Assembly (NCBI RefSeq): GCF_009755665.1
Contig: NZ_CP046622.1
Location: forward strand, 1,674,001 to 1,738,000
Source: Variovorax paradoxus
GTDB lineage: Bacteria > Pseudomonadota > Gammaproteobacteria > Burkholderiales > Burkholderiaceae_C
Length of the DNA: 64,000 nucleotides
Reading direction: 5' to 3'
A program made the position numbers and the translations under genes. The notes beneath the pieces were generated by a model, which made no database searches, was not told where the DNA came from, and saw only the letters and a list, made by a program, of their open reading frames with translations. Within the stretch, counting starts at the first letter, position 1. Each line of letters begins with the position of its first letter. Shown here in pieces: positions 8,679 through 19,286 of this stretch.

Positions 8679-10367
8679 TCAGATGGGTATTTCGACCAGA
8701 ACGGCCGTGGCGCCGCCCGCGCCCTGGCTGACTTGCGCGCGGCCGCCCAGGGCCGCCGCGCGTTCGCTGATGGAGCGGGGCCGGAAGTTCGCGAACTCCG
8801 TGCCGCAGCTCTCGTTTTCGATCCGGATGTGCAGCTTGCCGTTCGTGCAGCCGATGCGGATGCAGCCGCGATGGGCGTGCGTGTGCTTGCAGATGTTGTT
8901 CAGCCCCTCGCGCACCAGCTGAAGCACTTCGGCCGTCATCCGGTCGTCCAGGTGGACGTCGTTTTCGAGCAGGATTGCAATGTCGATCCCGTAGAGCGTC
9001 TTGATGCGGGCGGCCTGCCGGTGCAGGTGCGGAAGAATGAACTCGCAGTGCGCGTCGCCGCCGTGCTTGACGGCGCCGGCATAGCGCCGCAGGTCGGTCA
9101 CCACGCTCTCGGCCATGCCGGCCAGCTTTTCCAGGTCGTCGATCAGCGGGTTGTCGGCAGCCGCCTTCTTGCGCAAGGCGCTCAGCCCCAGCTTCAGGCC
9201 GATATAGGGCTGGATCGCCGTGTCGTGCAGATCCAGCGAGAGCTTCAGCCGCTCCTTCGAAGCCGCCTCCGAAGCCATCCGGTCCAGCACCTCGATCGTT
9301 TCGATCACGGGAAAGACGTGCCCCATGATGTGCGCCAGGAAGAGCGCGTCGGACTTGCGGAACTGCCCGTCGCGCGACGACACAAAGACCCGGCCCTCGC
9401 CCAGCCGCATCGGCAGCGGCGCGCTCATGAAGGAGCGGGCCTCCAGCATTGCGGCAACGGCCGAACTGCGGCGCGCTCCGTGTTCGTCCAGCGCAAGCCA
9501 GCGGTGGTTGCGCTGCTCGCAGGCATGGCCCTCGGCCCGAAGCCAGTTCAGCGGCCAGGGGCGGCGGTTGTTCAGCACGATGCGTTCGCCGGACAGCGCC
9601 ACAAGCGGTGAGTCCGTGATGCGGTTGATCGTCTCGACGCTCACGGCCTCCGCCGCATCGCCTTCCTTGAGCGCGCGCATGACCCAGACGCCGGTTTCAG
9701 AATTTCGCATCAGCAGGATGCAGTGGCTCGCCTTGAAGAAATCGAGCGTTCTTTCCATCGTGCAGGCAATCGTGCGGTTCACGCCGAACCGGGGATTCGA
9801 CAGCCGGCTTACCTGGCCCAGCAGGGAGAGGCGCCGCCGCAGTTCGACCTTCGATCCGCCCCAGTGGCCGATCATGTGCCCCAGCGCCAGCAGGAACGTG
9901 GTGCGCATGAGCAGCTGCGGCGTGTAGGTGTCGGTGCCCGTGGCCAGGCTGCAGGCGGCGAACGATGCGACGGACGCCATCGTCACCCTGGCTCCTTCTT
10001 CATAGCCCCAGCGGAACGACGAGGTGAGGATGACGAAGAAGTAGAAGAGAAAGTACAGGCTCGGAAGACCGCCTGTTACGAAAATGAGCACCGTGAACCA
10101 CAGCACGTCGAACCAGTGGATGGCCTTGCCGCGAAAGTAGCGCTGGCCTGTGCGCGTGCAGATGTAAACGCCGCCGCTATAAAGTAGGTAGCTGGCGAAT
10201 GCCAGCCAGGTGGGGCTGCTGATGTGCTCCTGGGCCTCGCCTGCGTCAACCGCAACCGCCAGCAGGGCGGAGATCGAGAGCACCAGTCTCATCCTTGCAA
10301 CCATGACCGCGTCGGCGGTAAGGTTGAAGTCGGTCCCGCAGTCCGGGTCGAAGGAGGTGACTGGCAC
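8679..10367 (-). CDS. Membrane histidine kinase with GAF-like sensor (HisKA_3 type)
   Basis: A 562-residue sensor kinase. Five or six membrane helices (about 25-175) are followed by a GAF-like region (about 200-355), the HisKA_3 dimerisation helix with phospho-acceptor His381 in LDLHDTAIQPY, and a C-terminal HATPase domain (N-box REGLNNICKH). The usual D-x-G-x-G ATP-binding box reads IENESCGTE, so its Asp is replaced. A GTG start at 10367 is assumed; ATGs at 10304 and 10292 are alternatives and none has a good ribosome binding site. It is the partner of the adjacent NarL-type regulator. Confidence 0.85.
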   Translation of the reverse strand: MPVTSFDPDCGTDFNLTADAVMVARMRLVLSISALLAVAVDAGEAQEHISSPTWLAFASYLLYSGGVYICTRTGQRYFRGKAIHWFDVLWFTVLIFVTGGLPSLYFLFYFFVILTSSFRWGYEEGARVTMASVASFAACSLATGTDTYTPQLLMRTTFLLALGHMIGHWGGSKVELRRRLSLLGQVSRLSNPRFGVNRTIACTMERTLDFFKASHCILLMRNSETGVWVMRALKEGDAAEAVSVETINRITDSPLVALSGERIVLNNRRPWPLNWLRAEGHACEQRNHRWLALDEHGARRSSAVAAMLEARSFMSAPLPMRLGEGRVFVSSRDGQFRKSDALFLAHIMGHVFPVIETIEVLDRMASEAASKERLKLSLDLHDTAIQPYIGLKLGLSALRKKAAADNPLIDDLEKLAGMAESVVTDLRRYAGAVKHGGDAHCEFILPHLHRQAARIKTLYGIDIAILLENDVHLDDRMTAEVLQLVREGLNNICKHTHAHRGCIRIGCTNGKLHIRIENESCGTEFANFRPRSISERAAALGGRAQVSQGAGGATAVLVEIPI

Positions 10368-10478
10368 GGCGTTGTTCCAGTGTGCTGAGCAATCTCATGC
10401 TCCGCCGTTGTGTCCGAAGGCCCGCCAGCATTGGCGTTCCGGAGAATCGAGTACTGGGCCCGCGCTGTTCACGTTTGA

Positions 10479-10521
10479 TACCAAAGGTGTAATGTGAAGA
10501 TTTCACCTTACTACTTTGGTA
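10479..10521. promoter_or_regulatory. 43-bp imperfect dyad in an AT-rich intergenic region
   Basis: TACCAAAGGTGTAATGTGAA and its near-complement TTCACCTTACTACTTTGGTA flank a 3-bp centre, with 17 of 20 positions matching. A third TACCAAA lies at 10567-10573. The dyad is 112 bp upstream of the kinase start, within an unusually AT-rich tract (about 10480-10600). It looks like a protein-binding operator or a cruciform-forming site. No T-run argues for a terminator. The rest of 10368-10660 shows nothing else clear. Confidence 0.55.
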
Positions 10522-10660
10522 GTCAAATGCAATACTTTGTTTCTATGGTTACGCGTGTAATATTGTTACCAAATGAAAATTTTTGCTTATTTCGTGACTT
10601 CAGCCGGTGACTGAGGCTGGAGGGCGAAGCGGCAAAAGCACGCGATCAACGCCAGGCAAG

Positions 10661-10691
10661 AAAAAAGGGCTCGAAAAAATTCGAGCCCTTT
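10661..10691 (-). terminator. Rho-independent terminator of the tRNA-Ala gene
   Basis: On the minus strand a 12-bp perfect stem, AAAGGGCTCGAA / TTCGAGCCCTTT, with a 4-nt loop is followed by a T-run (TTTTTTC). It begins 16 bp beyond the tRNA 3' end. Confidence 0.9.
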
Positions 10692-10706
10692 CTGTATGGG
10701 TGTTGT

Positions 10707-10782
<76 letters not shown>

Positions 10783-10884
10783 AACGCAGGCGGATTTTAA
10801 CCAGAACACCCCTGCAAGCGCATGCGGCAAACCCGGGATGCGCCAAGATGCGCGGTCTCCAAAAAAGAAGGAAGCAGGAACCGC

Positions 10885-11751
10885 ATGGCCTCGTACGACC
10901 CCGCCTGGCTGGAAGGCATGTACAACAATCTCGCCCGGGTGAAAGACCACCCGGCGTACTTCAAGCGATGGGCGGGCGATTCCGCTGCCGCGCGCGAAGC
11001 GCTTGCCGGCAGGATCGACGTGCCCTACGGCCAGGGCGTCAACGAAACGCTCGACATCTTTCCCGCCCCCGTGCCCGGTGCGCCGGTGCTGGTGTTCATT
11101 CACGGCGGCTACTGGCGCGCGATGGACAAGCGCGACCATTCCTTCATTGCGCCCGCATTCAACGACCGCGGCGTGTGCGTGGTCATGCCCAATTACGCGC
11201 TGTGCCCCGGAACGGCGGAGCAGCCCGTGACCGTGCCGGGCATCCTCATGCAGATGGTGCGGGCGCTCGAGTGGACATGGCGCAACGCCGCGAGCTTCGG
11301 CGCGGACCCGTCGCGCATCACCGTGGCCGGGCATTCGGCCGGCGGCCACATGGCGGCCGCGCTGCTGGCCTGCAACTGGAAGGCAGTTGCGCCCGATCTT
11401 CCGGCGCAACTGGTGCGCAACGCGTTGTCGATCTCGGGCCTCTACGACCTTCGGCCGCTGCAGCGCACGCCGTTCCTCGCGAACGTGCTCAAGCTCAGCG
11501 ATGCGGACGCGTTGCGCGCCAGCCCGGCGCTGTGGCCGGCACCGGCGCGCGGCCAGCTGCACGCGGTGGTGGGTGGCGATGAAAGCGAGGAGTTCCTGCG
11601 CCACAACGCGCTGATTCGCGAGGCATGGGGCCGCAACACCGTGCCTGTGTGCGAAACGCTGCCGGGCCTGAACCACTTCAGCGTCGTCGATGCATTGGCG
11701 GACCCGGCCCACGCGCTGCACCGCCAAGCGGTGCAACTCCTGGAGGCTTGA
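10885..11751 (+). CDS. Alpha/beta hydrolase, arylformamidase/carboxylesterase-like
   Basis: A 288-residue cytoplasmic alpha/beta hydrolase. It has the oxyanion-hole motif HGGYW (His73), the nucleophile elbow GHSAGGH (Ser151), and a late His in GLNHFSVV. HGGYW is common in kynurenine formamidases and related esterases, but no kynurenine-pathway gene is adjacent, so the substrate is unknown. AAGAAGGAAG lies upstream of the ATG at 10885; an in-frame ATG at 10822 is less likely. It is monocistronic, convergent with guaC. Confidence 0.8.
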   Translation: MASYDPAWLEGMYNNLARVKDHPAYFKRWAGDSAAAREALAGRIDVPYGQGVNETLDIFPAPVPGAPVLVFIHGGYWRAMDKRDHSFIAPAFNDRGVCVVMPNYALCPGTAEQPVTVPGILMQMVRALEWTWRNAASFGADPSRITVAGHSAGGHMAAALLACNWKAVAPDLPAQLVRNALSISGLYDLRPLQRTPFLANVLKLSDADALRASPALWPAPARGQLHAVVGGDESEEFLRHNALIREAWGRNTVPVCETLPGLNHFSVVDALADPAHALHRQAVQLLEA

Positions 11752-11772
11752 CCGCCCGGCCCGGCAGGGCGC

Positions 11773-12750
11773 CTACATCAGCAGGTGCTCGCCCGCGTTG
11801 TCGCCGCCCAGCGTGACGTAGTTGACCTTGCGGATGTCCATCAGCGCGCGGCCGCCGGCGTAGCTGATGGAGCTCTGCACGTCCTGCTCCATCTCGACCA
11901 GCGTGTCGGCCAGCTTGCCTTTGATCGGCTCGAGGATGCGCTTGCCCTCGACGTGCTTGTACTCGCCCTTGTTGAAGTCGCTGGCCGAGCCGTAGTACTC
12001 CTTGAAGAGCACGCCGTCGACCTCGACCGTCTTGCCCGGCGATTCTTCGTGGCCCGCGAACAGCGAGCCGATCATCACCATCGATGCGCCGAAGCGCACG
12101 CTCTTGGCAATGTCGCCGTGGTCGCGAATGCCGCCGTCCGCAATGATCGGCTTGGTCGCCACGCGTGCGCACCACTTGAGCGCGCTGAGCTGCCAGCCAC
12201 CCGTGCCGAACCCCGTCTTGAGCTTGGTGATGCAGACCTTGCCCGGGCCGATGCCGACCTTGGTGGCGTCGGCACCCCAGTTCTCCAGATCGATCACCGC
12301 TTCGGGCGTGCCCACATTGCCCGCGATCACGAAGGAGCCCGGCAGTTTCTGCTTCAGGTAGCCGATCATGTTCTTCACGCTGTCGGCGTGGCCGTGCGCA
12401 ATGTCGATCGTGATGTATTCGGGCACTAGGCCCTCGGCCGCCAACTGGTCGACCGTGTCGTAGTCGGGCTTCTTCACACCGAGCGAGATCGAAGCGAACA
12501 CGCCTTGGCCCTGCATTTCCTTGACGAACTTCACGTTGTCCAGGTCGAAGCGGTGCATCACGTAGAAGTAGCCGTTCTGCGCGAGCCAGAGGCAGATCGA
12601 CTCGTCGACCACCGTCTTCATGTTGGCCGGCACCACCGGCAGGCGGAAGCTGCGCGCGCCCAGCGTCACGCTGGTATCGCACTCCGATCGGCTTTCCACG
12701 CGGCATTTGCGCGGCAGCAGCAGGATGTTGTCGTAATCGAAAATTTGCAT
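11773..12750 (-). CDS. guaC: GMP reductase
   Basis: A 325-residue TIM-barrel enzyme of the IMPDH/GMPR family that converts GMP to IMP with NADPH in purine salvage. Catalytic Cys173 lies in [17 protein letters not shown]; the substrate loops [15 protein letters not shown] and [14 protein letters not shown] are present. No CBS domains occur, which separates it from IMP dehydrogenase. The start at 12750 ([11 protein letters not shown], with AGGAG upstream) matches the family; a 30-residue longer frame is rejected. It is divergent from uvrD. Confidence 0.92.
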   Translation of the reverse strand: MQIFDYDNILLLPRKCRVESRSECDTSVTLGARSFRLPVVPANMKTVVDESICLWLAQNGYFYVMHRFDLDNVKFVKEMQGQGVFASISLGVKKPDYDTVDQLAAEGLVPEYITIDIAHGHADSVKNMIGYLKQKLPGSFVIAGNVGTPEAVIDLENWGADATKVGIGPGKVCITKLKTGFGTGGWQLSALKWCARVATKPIIADGGIRDHGDIAKSVRFGASMVMIGSLFAGHEESPGKTVEVDGVLFKEYYGSASDFNKGEYKHVEGKRILEPIKGKLADTLVEMEQDVQSSISYAGGRALMDIRKVNYVTLGGDNAGEHLLM

Positions 12751-12943
12751 GACCAGGCTCCTGAAAAGGAATCGTTGAAACGAACGAATGAGCGCTTGGT
12801 CCGGCCGGTCTCCGTGGCGTTCCGAAAAGAAAACGCCCACAAAAAACCGGACGCAAGAAACTTGGGCCCGGTGATTGATTTTACGCAGGGTGGTGAAGGG
12901 AGGTCTTCCAGTTCTTCATATAACCCGCATACGAGTTGGTTTC

Positions 12944-12949
12944 TACAAT
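12944..12949 (+). promoter_or_regulatory. Putative -10 element of uvrD (TACAAT)
   Basis: TACAAT sits only 6 bp before the uvrD ATG, so transcription would begin at or near the start codon and give a leaderless or very short-leader mRNA. No good -35 hexamer lies at the right distance and no ribosome binding site is visible. The same TACAATCG octamer occurs ahead of dctP and, on the minus strand, ahead of the Rieske gene. Confidence 0.45.
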
Positions 12950-12955
12950 CGACGG

Positions 12956-15361
<2,406 letters not shown>

Positions 15362-15374
15362 GCGCCGCCAGGTT

Positions 15375-15402
15375 TGCTATTAAACAAATAGCTGACCTTG
15401 CA
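15375..15402. repeat. Short intergenic repeat, copy A
   Basis: The core CTAT-n-AAA-n3-ATAGCTG-n-CTTGC matches, in inverted orientation, a second copy at 35147-35171. GCTATT and AATAGC within it can form a small hairpin. Such elements recur in intergenic DNA of Comamonadaceae, as I recall. It lies between uvrD and the DUF2339 gene. Confidence 0.6.
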
Positions 15403-15482
15403 ATAGCCACGGGCGTTTGCGGCGGTTTCTAGCGAAGCAATCGCCGTACACTCCATGCTCGCCAAAACAAGGGGAGCTGAGG

Positions 15483-18400
15483 ATGTGGTTCATTGGCATG
15501 ATTGCCGGCCTTTTCATAGGGGCCTTGGCCGAGTCGGTTCCAGCTGCGCTGATATTGGCGGTTGTCGGCGCGTTCGCATTGCCGAAAATCGTCGGCAAGA
15601 AGAGCACCGCCGAGCCTGAGCGCACTGAGGCCGAGCGCGCGCAGCCTGCCGGCATTGCCTCGGCGTCCGGCACCGCCGCATCGACTGCCCCCGCAGGCGG
15701 CATGCTGAAGCTGCAGCAGCGCGTGACCGAGCTCGAACAGCGCGTGAGCATGCTCGAGCGGCGGCTCACGCAGGGCGCTGGCGAGGCGGCGCCTGCCGAT
15801 GAACAACCCATAGCGGAAGCAGTTGCTCCCGCGACGCTGGTGGCGCAGCCGGCTTCCCAAGCCGCGCCGGCCGAGCCGATCACGCCTGCCACGCCGAACC
15901 CGATCGCGCGGCCTGCCCAGGCGGCCGCAGCCGCAGCCGCCGCAGCGCGTGCCTCGATGCCGGCCACGTCGCCCGCGGCCGCCGAGCCAATCCCTGCACC
16001 GGCACCAGTCAAGCCGCCGGTTGCCGTGCCAGCGCCGCGGCGCCTGCCACCACCACCGCCTCCGCCCGCAATTCCGCTGCGCGACCGCTTGCCCGCACCC
16101 ATCGCCAACCTGATCTTCGGCGGCAACATGCTGGTGAAGCTCGGCGTGCTCATCCTGTTTCTGGGGCTCGCCTTCTTGCTGCGCTACACGGCCGAGCGCG
16201 TGACGGTGCCTGTCGAACTGCGCTATGCGGCCGTCGCGCTGGTGGGCGCGGGCCTGCTCGCCCTGGGCTGGTTCCTGCGCCGCAAGCGCGCCAGCTATGC
16301 GTTGATCCTGCAAGGCGCGGGCATCGGCGTCTTCTATCTCACCACGCTCGCGGCCATGAAGGTGCACGAGCTGCTGCCACCGACCGCCGGCTTCGCCTTC
16401 CTGTTCGGCGTGGCGGCGCTCAGCGCGGTGCTGGCGGTGCTGCAGAACGCACCGGTGCTGGCCATTGTTGCGGCGCTCGAGGGCTTTGCGGCGCCGGTGC
16501 TTGCCTCCACGGGGCAGAACCGGCCCGTGGGGCTCTTCACCTACCTGCTGGTGCTCGACGTCGGCATCGTGCTGATCGCCTGGTTCAAGGCCTGGCGGGT
16601 GCTGAACCTGATCGGTTTTGTCGGCACCTTCACGCTGGCCGCGGGCTGGGCGCACAAATACTACACAGACGACCAGTACGGCATCGTGCAGCCCTTCCTG
16701 CTGGTGTTCTTCCTGATGTTCGTCGCGGTGGGCCTGCTGTTCGCGCGCCGTACGCTGTTCGACGCACCCGTGCAGCCCGCACAGCCCCTGGCCACCCGCG
16801 CGCTCGACACGCTGCGCCGCGCGGGGCGCGTCGACAGCTCGCTGGTGTTCGGCACGCCGATGGTCGCGTTCGGCATGCAGTACCTGCTCATGCAGCCGTG
16901 GGAATACGGCGCCGCCTTCTCGGCCATGGCGATCTCGGCCTTCTACCTGGTGCTGGGCCGGCTGGTGTTTGCCACGCAGCCCAAGGGCCTGGCGCTGCTT
17001 GCGGAGGCCTACGCCATCGTGGGCGTGATCTTCGGCACGCTGGCCATTCCGCTCGGCCTCGAGGGCCGGTGGACGGGCGCAGCCTGGGCCGTCGAAGCGG
17101 CCGGCATGTACTGGCTGGGCGCGCGGCAGGGGCGCGTGTATGCGCGGGCGTTCTCGTTCCTGGTGTTCGCCGGTGCGGTGTGGAAGCTGCTCGAAGCCAC
17201 GCAACTCGATGCGGCGCCGGGGCATCCGCTGCTGCAGGGCTCGGTGATCGGGCCGATGCTGGTGGCAGTGAGTGCGTTCGCGATGTGGGCCATTCATCGG
17301 CGTGCCAAGCTCGACGAGGGCAACGGCTGGGAAGCGCTGGTGGGCACCGCCTTGCCGTGGCTCGGCATGGGCGCGCTCACCCTGCTGCTGTGGCAGTGGT
17401 TCACGCCGCCATGGGCTGCTGCTGCAACGGCCTTGCTCGCTTCCGCCGCCTTTGCGGTGGCGGTGCGCTTCAAGCTGCGGCCGCTGTCTTTCGTGACCTA
17501 CGGCATGCAGGCGCTGGCGGTGGCCGGCTTCATCGCCACCCTGCATCGCGCGGCCGACGTGCGCGGCAGCGCCGACCAGGTGCTCGCAAGCGGCTGGCAA
17601 GGCGCGGTGGCGGCAAGCCTCATTGCGCTCAGCCTGCTCGGCAGCGCCGCATGGTCGATGCTGCAGGCGCACCGCGCCGCATTGGCACGCGGCATCCAGC
17701 CGGTGTGGTCGATCGGCAATGCCGTCGCGGTGATCGCCGGCGTAGGCCTGCTGCATCTTGCGATGCTGTTCCAGGTGAGCCTGGCGCAGGCCGCTCTGCT
17801 GTGGCCGCTCACGGCCACGGTCGTCCTTTGGGTGGCGCTACGCATTGCGCACAAGCCGCTCGCCGCGTTGGCCGGTGTGCTGCAGGTCGTCTCGGCGCTG
17901 CTGTACGTCTTCGGGCAGATCTGGACCTTCCACGGCAATACCCCGCTCGCGGCCTTCGCGCACCTGGGCTTCTGGACACCGGTGGTGCTGGGGCTCGCGG
18001 CCTTGCTGGCCGGCGCGTGGATGAGCGACGAGGCATGGCGGCGCGCCACCGAAGGCACCACCACCGCCAAGCGCACGCGCTGGATCAACGACTGGTGCGC
18101 CAACCCGGCCGCGCTGTGGGCACCGGTGATCTGGGGGCTGGGCTGGTGGCTTTTCGGCTGGTTTGCCGAAACCGCCGCGGTGCTGCAGCGCAACGCCATG
18201 GCCGGCCATGTGGCCGCGGCTGCTCTCGCCATCGTGCTCGTCACCTCGGCCCTGTCGGCCGTGGTGGCGCACCGGCGCGGCTGGCCGCAACTGGGCCGCG
18301 CGACGCTGGCCACGTTGCCGGGCTTCGCGCTGATTGCCGCCTACGGTGTTGCCTTGGCTGCGCCGCTGGTCTACGTGCCTTCGAGCGCGCTGGGCTGGGT

Positions 18401-19286
18401 GGCCTGGCCGCTGGCGCTGCTGTGGCACCTGCGGCTGCTGCATGCGCAAAAACGCTGGCTTGCTCCGGCGGCGCTTGCGCCTTTCCACGTGGCGGGTTTC
18501 TGGTTCTTCCTGCTGCTGGCGGCGCGCGAGTGCCAATGGCAGCTGGGGCGCATCGGCGCGGAGTGGTCTAGCTGGCAGCTGCTGGGCTGGGCCGTGGTGC
18601 CCGCGGTTGCGTTGTGGCTGCTGCGCTCCCGCGCGCTGCTGCAACGCTGGCCGCTGGCCGATTACCGCGCCGCATACCTCGAGGTTGCGGCAATGCCGGT
18701 GGCGGCTTACCTGCTCGCATGGGTGTGGGTGACCAACGGCACGAGCCCGGGCAATGCCGCGCCTCTGCCCTATGTGCCGCTGCTGAATCCGCTGGAACTG
18801 GCGCAGTGGCTGGTGCTGTTTGCGCTGGTGCTCTGGTGGCGCGCCTTGCCGCAAGGGTCGTTCGCGCGCGTGCAGCCGATGGTGGCCAAGGGCGTGCTCG
18901 GCGTTACCGGCCTGGCGCTGCTGACCGGCGCGGTGCTTCGCAGTTGTCATCACTATGCGGGCGTCGAATGGCGCTTCGATGCGCTCTATGCATCGTGGCT
19001 CACGCAGGCGGCGCTTTCGATCACCTGGGCGATCTGCGGCGTGATCGCGATGGTGCTCGGCCACTCGCGCGGCGTGCGCACGCTGTGGGTCGGCGGCGCC
19101 GCGCTGCTGGGCGTTGTGGTGCTGAAATTGTTCTTTGTCGAGCTGGCGGACAGGGGCGGCTTGTTCCGCATCGTGTCATTCATCGCGGTGGGTGCATTGC
19201 TGCTGCTTGTAGGTTATTTCGCCCCGGTGCCGCCGAAGAAAAACGAAATGGAGAAAGATGTGTTGGCCGAAGGAGGTGCAGCATGA
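15483..19286 (+). CDS. Large polytopic DUF2339 membrane protein
   Basis: A 1267-residue protein. Two N-terminal membrane segments are followed by a coiled coil (about 75-100, LQQRVTELEQRVSMLERRL), a long Ala/Pro-rich linker (about 105-205) and then dozens of hydrophobic helices to the end. Composition and order match DUF2339, a widespread family without an established function. Motifs include the opening NLIFGGNMLVKLGVLILFLG and LQGAGIGVFYLTTLAA. The start at 15483 follows GAGCTGAGG; an upstream ATG adds a non-hydrophobic tail. Its stop overlaps the next gene by 4 bp, which suggests a functional pair. Confidence 0.88.
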   Translation: MWFIGMIAGLFIGALAESVPAALILAVVGAFALPKIVGKKSTAEPERTEAERAQPAGIASASGTAASTAPAGGMLKLQQRVTELEQRVSMLERRLTQGAGEAAPADEQPIAEAVAPATLVAQPASQAAPAEPITPATPNPIARPAQAAAAAAAAARASMPATSPAAAEPIPAPAPVKPPVAVPAPRRLPPPPPPPAIPLRDRLPAPIANLIFGGNMLVKLGVLILFLGLAFLLRYTAERVTVPVELRYAAVALVGAGLLALGWFLRRKRASYALILQGAGIGVFYLTTLAAMKVHELLPPTAGFAFLFGVAALSAVLAVLQNAPVLAIVAALEGFAAPVLASTGQNRPVGLFTYLLVLDVGIVLIAWFKAWRVLNLIGFVGTFTLAAGWAHKYYTDDQYGIVQPFLLVFFLMFVAVGLLFARRTLFDAPVQPAQPLATRALDTLRRAGRVDSSLVFGTPMVAFGMQYLLMQPWEYGAAFSAMAISAFYLVLGRLVFATQPKGLALLAEAYAIVGVIFGTLAIPLGLEGRWTGAAWAVEAAGMYWLGARQGRVYARAFSFLVFAGAVWKLLEATQLDAAPGHPLLQGSVIGPMLVAVSAFAMWAIHRRAKLDEGNGWEALVGTALPWLGMGALTLLLWQWFTPPWAAAATALLASAAFAVAVRFKLRPLSFVTYGMQALAVAGFIATLHRAADVRGSADQVLASGWQGAVAASLIALSLLGSAAWSMLQAHRAALARGIQPVWSIGNAVAVIAGVGLLHLAMLFQVSLAQAALLWPLTATVVLWVALRIAHKPLAALAGVLQVVSALLYVFGQIWTFHGNTPLAAFAHLGFWTPVVLGLAALLAGAWMSDEAWRRATEGTTTAKRTRWINDWCANPAALWAPVIWGLGWWLFGWFAETAAVLQRNAMAGHVAAAALAIVLVTSALSAVVAHRRGWPQLGRATLATLPGFALIAAYGVALAAPLVYVPSSALGWVAWPLALLWHLRLLHAQKRWLAPAALAPFHVAGFWFFLLLAARECQWQLGRIGAEWSSWQLLGWAVVPAVALWLLRSRALLQRWPLADYRAAYLEVAAMPVAAYLLAWVWVTNGTSPGNAAPLPYVPLLNPLELAQWLVLFALVLWWRALPQGSFARVQPMVAKGVLGVTGLALLTGAVLRSCHHYAGVEWRFDALYASWLTQAALSITWAICGVIAMVLGHSRGVRTLWVGGAALLGVVVLKLFFVELADRGGLFRIVSFIAVGALLLLVGYFAPVPPKKNEMEKDVLAEGGAA

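Noticed and set aside
8064..9611. 515-residue plus-strand frame over the response regulator and kinase
   Set aside because: It is antisense to two genes with clear domains and its own translation has none.
10362..10378. TGGCACGGCGTTGTT resembling a sigma-54 promoter
   Set aside because: The GG to GT spacing is one base short, the -12 GC is missing, and it points into the kinase start on the wrong strand.
12751..12955. Purine riboswitch before guaC
   Set aside because: No purine aptamer junction sequence or terminator is visible; only a ribosome binding site was found.
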